From Syntrophomonadaceae bacterium (GTDB taxonomy: Bacteria; Bacillota_D; Dethiobacteria; DTU022; PWGO01): a stretch of DNA of 25,465 nucleotides. The stretch is taken from assembly GCA_003554535.1 (NCBI GenBank), contig PWGT01000173.1:1-25465 (forward strand), read 5' to 3'. Positions 21,028 through 25,465 of the stretch are shown here, one piece after another (the first letter of the stretch is position 1; every line of letters starts with the position of its first letter). Below the pieces are notes generated by a model that was given only the letters and a program-made list of their open reading frames with translations, was not told the origin of the DNA and did not search any database. Made by a program: the position numbers and the translations under genes.

Positions 21028-21390
21028 TTAATTACTGAGTCTTTGAATCTCTTCCAAAATATCCTCCAGCATAAATGGTTTGGTAAATAAAGACTGGTAT
21101 GAATTTTCGGGTGGGAAATCTTCAGAGTTTTTTTCAAACCCGGTTATGACTATAATTGGTATCTCTTCCAAGCGAGGGGTTTGCCGGATTTTATGAATAA
21201 TTTCTTTACCGCTAACTCCCGGTATTCTCAGATCCACAAGCGCCAAATCAAAAGGAATCTCAGAGTCTACCATTGCCAAGGCTTTATCTCCGTCCATTGC
21301 CGTATGTACTTCATATCCCTCTTCTGATAAAAATTCCTCCATAATCATTACAATCGAAGGCTCGTCATCAACAACCAATATTCGCTTCAT
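21028..21390 (-). CDS. receiver-only response regulator (CheY/Spo0F-like), 120 aa
   Basis: A lone receiver domain with all active-site residues: D8/D9, phospho-acceptor D53 in LALVDLRIPG, T83 in VITG and K104 in FTKPF. There is no output domain, so it must pass phosphate on or act through protein contact, as Spo0F and CheY do. Its ATG overlaps the stop of the kinase gene (ATGA), so it is co-translated with that kinase, the likely donor. The second kinase follows 108 bp downstream. In a spore former a Spo0F-like relay is a reasonable guess, but no phosphotransferase or Spo0A is in the window. Confidence 0.9.
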   Translation of the reverse strand: MKRILVVDDEPSIVMIMEEFLSEEGYEVHTAMDGDKALAMVDSEIPFDLALVDLRIPGVSGKEIIHKIRQTPRLEEIPIIVITGFEKNSEDFPPENSYQSLFTKPFMLEDILEEIQRLSN

Positions 21391-23216
21391 TGCCAGTCTC
21401 CTTCCTCTGAATAGTAAATTGGAAGCTTGATATAAAAGGTGCTACCTCTTCCCGGGTTGTTTTCAGCCCAGATACTTCCCCCGTGCCTACTAATAATTTC
21501 CTTACTGAGATACAATCCCAACCCCATGCCACCGGGATCTTTCTCAATGAAATTTTCACTGCGGAAAAAACTTTTAAAAACATGATGCAAATGTTCTTCC
21601 GGAATTCCCACCCCTTCATCTTGAACTTTTATAACAGCCCAATCTTTTTCGGTTTGCATGGAAATTACTATTTTTCTTCCATCTGGTGTAAATTTAACTG
21701 CATTGCTAATGAGGTTTCTTAGTACATCTTCCAGCCTTTCAGGATCTCCATTTATCCAGATTTCGTCTTCCACATTCATATCCAGCTCAATTTTGTGGTT
21801 GGAACTCATAGGCTGGGCAGCTATAACCACCCTACTTAAAATCTCCCCCAATTCTAATACTTGCCACTTATAGTTTAATTCCCTAGATTGCTCGGCCTGC
21901 TCCTTAAATACCTCCATAATTTGATTTATTATATTGGAAAGACGATCGATTTCTCTTTCTGCATGACCGAGAAATTTAGTTGCCTCCTCGCTTGGCTGGC
22001 CTTTTGCCAAGCGTTTGCGCACCAGTGAGAAAATTCCTCTTATGCCTGTCATTGGGTTGCGCAATTCATGGGCGCAAAGCTGGATAAAATGTCGCTGATT
22101 TTTTTCCAATTGTTTGCGCTCAGTAATATTTATACCCGTGCCCAGAACGCATTCCTCACCGTCAATATTAATAACGTTTGTTCTTACTTCTTCCCAGATA
22201 TAGTCTGCATTTTTAGTCATACTCAACCACTCGAATTGTTGAGGCCCTTCCAGGTAAGTTTTTTGAATCTTTTCCAGTGCTTCATTAAACGAATAAGGAG
22301 ACTCCTGCCTGAAAGTATCCTTTTTGAGCTCTTCTAATGAGTTATATCCATAGGTTTTAAGGGCTACTTCGTTGGCATCAAGAATTTCGCCGGTATCCTT
22401 ATCGTGTATCATAATAGCATTACTGGATTTATCAAAAAGCGTTCTAAACTTTTCTTCGCTTTTTTGTAAATTTTCCTCTGTCTTTTTCCTTTCGGTTATA
22501 TCAATAAAAAAAATCAAATGAAGAGATTTGTTAAGATTTACACTGTATAAATCAAACCACCTTTGTTCTTCTTCTGAAGTAACAGCCAAAACCTCAGTGC
22601 TGGCATATCCAAAGCTCTTCAATTTTTGCAAAATATATTTAAAATATTCAATCCAATTGTTATCAGCAATATCACATACATTAAGACCTATAAGATTCTT
22701 TCTTGTATAGCCCAGCAGCCTGAACCCACGGGGGTTAGTATCAACTATATACCCTTCTGTATCAATAACATGGATCCCCATAGGAGCATCATCTATATAC
22801 TTTCTTAATAAAGTCTGGCTTTCTTGCAACTGATTTTCTATTCGCTTGTGCCTGGTAATATCTCTAAGAACGGTGATTAAATAATTGTCTTCAATATATA
22901 AAGCAGTAATTTCATACCAGCGATTTAAAGGTTCAGAATAAGTTTCAACAAGGATTCTGCTTTTTTCGCTGAGGGCCTTTTCACATAAACCAAACCAGTC
23001 AAAACCCAGGTAACGTATACTGGACAAAACATCCTCTATATTTTTACCTATAATTTCCTCCTTGCTGGCTCCAATCAGCTCCTCAAAAGCTTTATTAACA
23101 CTTATAAATTCAAAGTTAAGAGCATTACCAGCTTCACTCCAAATCACACGATGAGAAGCGTGGGCATCAGGTAAATTTTCTAAAAACAAGTTATACTTTT
23201 CTGCCTCTGACAGCAT
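21387..23216 (-). CDS. soluble histidine kinase with three PAS domains, 609 aa
   Basis: No membrane segment. Three PAS domains follow each other (about 10-125, 137-245, 257-372; the first two end in the DITRHKR/DITERKK motif), then HisKA with H383 in CAHELRNP, then the ATPase domain with N box (NLISNAVKFTPDG), G1 (DEGVGIP) and G2 (GMGLGLYLSK). The third PAS and the kinase core are paralogous to the kinase at 19426-20919, so one arose from the other, with the extra PAS domains or the membrane segment gained or lost. I chose ATG at 23216 because the GTG at 23225 lies inside the site AAGAGGTGA that serves this ATG. It overlaps the receiver gene by 4 bp. Confidence 0.9.
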   Translation of the reverse strand: MLSEAEKYNLFLENLPDAHASHRVIWSEAGNALNFEFISVNKAFEELIGASKEEIIGKNIEDVLSSIRYLGFDWFGLCEKALSEKSRILVETYSEPLNRWYEITALYIEDNYLITVLRDITRHKRIENQLQESQTLLRKYIDDAPMGIHVIDTEGYIVDTNPRGFRLLGYTRKNLIGLNVCDIADNNWIEYFKYILQKLKSFGYASTEVLAVTSEEEQRWFDLYSVNLNKSLHLIFFIDITERKKTEENLQKSEEKFRTLFDKSSNAIMIHDKDTGEILDANEVALKTYGYNSLEELKKDTFRQESPYSFNEALEKIQKTYLEGPQQFEWLSMTKNADYIWEEVRTNVINIDGEECVLGTGINITERKQLEKNQRHFIQLCAHELRNPMTGIRGIFSLVRKRLAKGQPSEEATKFLGHAEREIDRLSNIINQIMEVFKEQAEQSRELNYKWQVLELGEILSRVVIAAQPMSSNHKIELDMNVEDEIWINGDPERLEDVLRNLISNAVKFTPDGRKIVISMQTEKDWAVIKVQDEGVGIPEEHLHHVFKSFFRSENFIEKDPGGMGLGLYLSKEIISRHGGSIWAENNPGRGSTFYIKLPIYYSEEGDWQ

Positions 23217-23221
23217 GAAGC

Positions 23222-24703
23222 TCACCTCTTGCCTGGCTCAATCCTTGAATACCACTTCCATATTCGCAGGGCTTCTTCTCGTTCCACATCAACAACCTGG
23301 AATGACTTCCCAGCCGGAGAAGACAATACGGATGCTTCAATTGAACAAAGTTTGCTCCAACGCTGCAAAGGGTTAGCGGAAATTTCAAGAGACTGAAGAT
23401 GAGATTTTTTAATAAGAATCCGGTAACGATTTATACCTCTAAAGCTCATGACCAGCTGGTTATCTACAATTGCGGTGCCACCTGCCCGATAACACAAAAC
23501 GCCATAAATGATCGCCGGAATTAACAGTAAAAATGCAAACTGACCATAAGGAACCCACTGTAGGGGAACAATCAGCAGCAGCGAAAATAACACAGCTCTT
23601 AACACGTAACGTTTTAATGCGCGGGCTGGTAACCTGTTTAAATGATCAGGCACCTCATATTCGGGCAAAATTTCTCCTAAAAACTCTTTTAGTTTCCGGC
23701 GGCGCATTAGAGGATAAAGCATAGTTACATATTCCTGGTCTTGGGAACCTCCACCGGCAACCTCCGCTGCCAGGCTGCAAAGTCCAAAAGGTTGCCGCAG
23801 CAGGCCATCCTGTATAGAAATTGCCTGCAAGCGATGCAATTTTAAAGTTACCTGTTTGCGCTCGATTATCCCCCAGCCTATTTGCAATTGGTCTTGACTG
23901 CGGTAAAGGGTAAAATCGGCATGCTGCACCATAAAAATAGCTATAGAGATCAGCCACGATAAAATCAGCAAAGATAAAACTACCAATACAATAGTTCCCA
24001 GAGCTGTGGAGGTTATCTGCTCCACCAAATAATCCCAAAAAGCATCGGGAAGCATAGGATAAGTTTGGGAAAATACAGCAGAAATGAGGGCAAAAAGGGT
24101 AAAAAACCCACCGCTTGTAGCACCGGCTAAAAACAAATCTCCCAGGGGAACCTTGTAAACGCTCCCTTCGCCTTCTGCCGCCGGTTCTTTATAAGCTTCC
24201 TCTTTTGTGTATATTTCTTTTGCAGCGATCTCAGAGCCTGTTTTTTCTTTTTGGGGAAAGCCTTCCAGGTTTTTTTTAATATTATTAGCTTCTTCCAGGG
24301 TTACCGCAGAAAGCTTTAACTCTGATTCCATTCCTCCACCGGCAGTTTCCACCTGAATAGCTGCTAAACCCAATAATCTCTGCAGAATACCAATCCGGAT
24401 ATTAACCGTTTGCACTCTTTCCTGTTTAATGGAACGCTCTTTTTTAAAAAGTATACCGGCTTTTATGTGTAAGTATCCTTCTTCGTAGCGGTAAGTATAA
24501 TAAGCCCAGCTCAAAGCATAATAAATAAGCAATAGCACTAAAATACCGGGAACACCTACCGCTATTATAATTAAGGAACGGACAAATTCTCCATCCATCA
24601 TTCCACCAAATGCAATAAATATTATCGGGAGCAGGAGCCCCTTGAGCCCATTCAAAGTTCCGGCCAGAATCATTAAAGGGTGCTGCCTTTTTTGCTCATA
24701 CAT
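23222..24703 (-). CDS. YdbT-like membrane protein with bacterial PH domains
   Basis: About 493 aa with paired membrane helices (about 15-35, 43-67; 185-215, 230-258; 365-405) each leading into a bacterial PH-like (DUF304/bPH2) domain: about 70-150 (YEEGYLHIKAGILFKKERSIKQERVQTVNI), 270-350 (QDQLQIGWGIIERKQVTLKLHRLQAISI) and 415-490. This three-fold layout is that of Bacillus YdbT, which works with YdbS; some links to resistance to membrane-active peptides are reported for relatives. YdbS is the gene just upstream here, overlapping by 8 bp. Start candidates are GTG 24712, ATG 24709 and ATG 24703; the last has the best spacing to GGGTGA. Confidence 0.85.
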   Translation of the reverse strand: MYEQKRQHPLMILAGTLNGLKGLLLPIIFIAFGGMMDGEFVRSLIIIAVGVPGILVLLLIYYALSWAYYTYRYEEGYLHIKAGILFKKERSIKQERVQTVNIRIGILQRLLGLAAIQVETAGGGMESELKLSAVTLEEANNIKKNLEGFPQKEKTGSEIAAKEIYTKEEAYKEPAAEGEGSVYKVPLGDLFLAGATSGGFFTLFALISAVFSQTYPMLPDAFWDYLVEQITSTALGTIVLVVLSLLILSWLISIAIFMVQHADFTLYRSQDQLQIGWGIIERKQVTLKLHRLQAISIQDGLLRQPFGLCSLAAEVAGGGSQDQEYVTMLYPLMRRRKLKEFLGEILPEYEVPDHLNRLPARALKRYVLRAVLFSLLLIVPLQWVPYGQFAFLLLIPAIIYGVLCYRAGGTAIVDNQLVMSFRGINRYRILIKKSHLQSLEISANPLQRWSKLCSIEASVLSSPAGKSFQVVDVEREEALRIWKWYSRIEPGKR

Positions 24704-25178
24704 CTTCATCACTCACCCGCGCTAAAGCTGATATTTCCCCTCGCAACTCTGCAGCTTTTTCGCGAGAGAGGGCAGGAATACGATGGTTAGTTGCTGCAGT
24801 GGAGATACGCAAAGTAGCCAACCCAAAATAGCGCATCACCGGGCCATGCTCGGTGTCAACATGTTGCACCCTCACTATGGGAATCAAGGTCCTGCGAACA
24901 ATGATTATGCCCCGCTGTATATCTATCTCTTCTTCCCGTATCTCGTATCGCCAAAACCTCTGTTTGAGACGAGGGATAATTATTGCTTCTACAACTGTAA
25001 ACCCTAATACAGCCAGCAGGAGGAGCCATCCCCACAATAAAGGCAAATCCCAAACTAGATTGCGTAAAACAAAATACGCTACCGGTATTAATAAAAGAGC
25101 CACTCCCAACAGCAAACCGCTAACCAACCAGGCTTTGACTGCTGTTGGATCAATTTTTTCCCGAGGCGCTACTTCCAA
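24696..25178 (-). CDS. YdbS-like PH-domain membrane protein, 160 aa
   Basis: Two membrane helices (about 16-40 and 46-66) are followed by one bacterial PH-like domain (about 70-150), with RYEIREEEIDIQRGIIIVRRTLIPIVRVQHVDTEHGPVMRYFGLATLRIST, the standard bPH2 pattern. It is the small partner of the YdbT-like protein downstream, whose start codon lies within this gene. The start is TTG at 25178, with GGGGG 7 nt upstream, and there are only 2 bp between the peptidase stop and this start. Confidence 0.87.
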   Translation of the reverse strand: MEVAPREKIDPTAVKAWLVSGLLLGVALLLIPVAYFVLRNLVWDLPLLWGWLLLLAVLGFTVVEAIIIPRLKQRFWRYEIREEEIDIQRGIIIVRRTLIPIVRVQHVDTEHGPVMRYFGLATLRISTAATNHRIPALSREKAAELRGEISALARVSDEDV

Positions 25179-25180
25179 TT

Positions 25181-25465
25181 CTATTCCCCCTTTGCCATTT
25201 CGACTAAAGCTCCGCTAACTCCGTTAATCACTTCAGCCATGCGGAAAAAGTCAAGTGTTTCAATGGTATCAGATTCCTGGTGGTAATGGGGGTTGCGTAA
25301 GAAACTTGTATCAGTAATCATTATTGCCGGGTAACCATGTTCCCAATAATTCTTATGATCAGAAAGCCCCGGCAAACCATGATAAGAAGAAAAAGTAATA
25401 CCTTCTACTTTAACTTTAGAATAACGCTGCATGAGATTGGTAATCTTATTCGCCATTTTTGAAAA
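25181..25465 (-). CDS. M28-family zinc peptidase, C-terminal part (5' end outside window)
   Basis: Only the last 94 or so residues are in the window; the frame is open to the edge, so an internal Met at 25456 is not a start. The end of an M28 (aminopeptidase Y/S-like) domain is clear: SDHKNYWEHGYPAIMITDTSFLRNPHYHQESDTIETLDFFRMAEV, where the NPHYH histidine is the last zinc ligand and the SDH segment precedes the substrate pocket. The catalytic HxD and EE motifs must lie beyond the edge. Whether it is secreted or lipid-anchored cannot be seen. It leads the YdbS-YdbT-kinase-receiver run, so that operon starts outside the window. Confidence 0.87.
   Translation of the reverse strand, partial: FSKMANKITNLMQRYSKVKVEGITFSSYHGLPGLSDHKNYWEHGYPAIMITDTSFLRNPHYHQESDTIETLDFFRMAEVINGVSGALVEMAKGE

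Overview
The window looks like chromosomal DNA of an anaerobic, spore-forming member of the Bacillota (Clostridia grade). The signs are a GerMN-domain protein, SpoIIE-type phosphatase, rubrerythrin-like protein, DUF134 and DUF5320 proteins, strong AGGAGGTGA-type Shine-Dalgarno sites, several TTG starts and consensus sigma-A promoters. Base composition is fairly AT-rich. No rRNA, tRNA, CRISPR array, prophage or complete insertion sequence was seen.

Layout. Positions 1-137 are a tandem repeat. From 158 to 3903, all on the minus strand: a half-size ferritin-like protein, a three-part PP2C/SpoIIE phosphatase, cysteine synthase (CysM type) and a stand-alone PurC. From 4161 to 5682 (plus): a flavodoxin-like protein and a 308-residue protein I do not recognise. 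From 5692 to 9736: CvpA with an added Cys-rich tail, a GerMN protein, a DUF134 regulator, a [2Fe-2S] ferredoxin in an operon with a regulator carrying three Cro/CI helix-turn-helix domains, and thioredoxin. From 10037 to 12283: an IscU/NifU scaffold, a DUF5320 protein behind a consensus promoter set in a 30-bp perfect palindrome, a probably frameshifted small gene, a GC-rich minisatellite and a DUF4349 lipoprotein. From 12465 to 19435: two GPH-type sugar:cation symporters, a CPBP protease, a YbfB/OFA-like MFS transporter and a GH4 alpha-galactosidase; one symporter and the GH4 enzyme form a translationally coupled melibiose-like operon. From 19426 to the right edge, all on the minus strand: an M28 peptidase (partial), a YdbS/YdbT-like PH-domain pair, a soluble PAS histidine kinase, a receiver-only response regulator, and then a membrane-bound kinase paralogous to the first.

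How they fit together (inference). The middle part is rich in thiol, Fe-S and redox functions: CysM, flavodoxin, ferredoxin, thioredoxin, IscU and ferritin-like protein. The right part joins alpha-galactoside uptake and cleavage to a signalling cluster in which a Spo0F-like receiver sits between two related kinases. The genes are compact: neighbours often overlap by 4-10 bp or converge within a few bases. The gaps hold unusual structure: four tandem arrays, two GC-rich hairpins of one kind, REP-like inverted repeats, an apparent IS605-type end abutting the CPBP start, and a thioredoxin leader in which a hairpin separates the Shine-Dalgarno site from the start codon. No single clearly new multi-gene system stands out. 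The best leads are the thioredoxin leader, the palindrome-promoter region at 10986-11047, the unknown 308-residue protein, CvpA with its Cys-rich tail, and the ferredoxin/triple-HTH pair.
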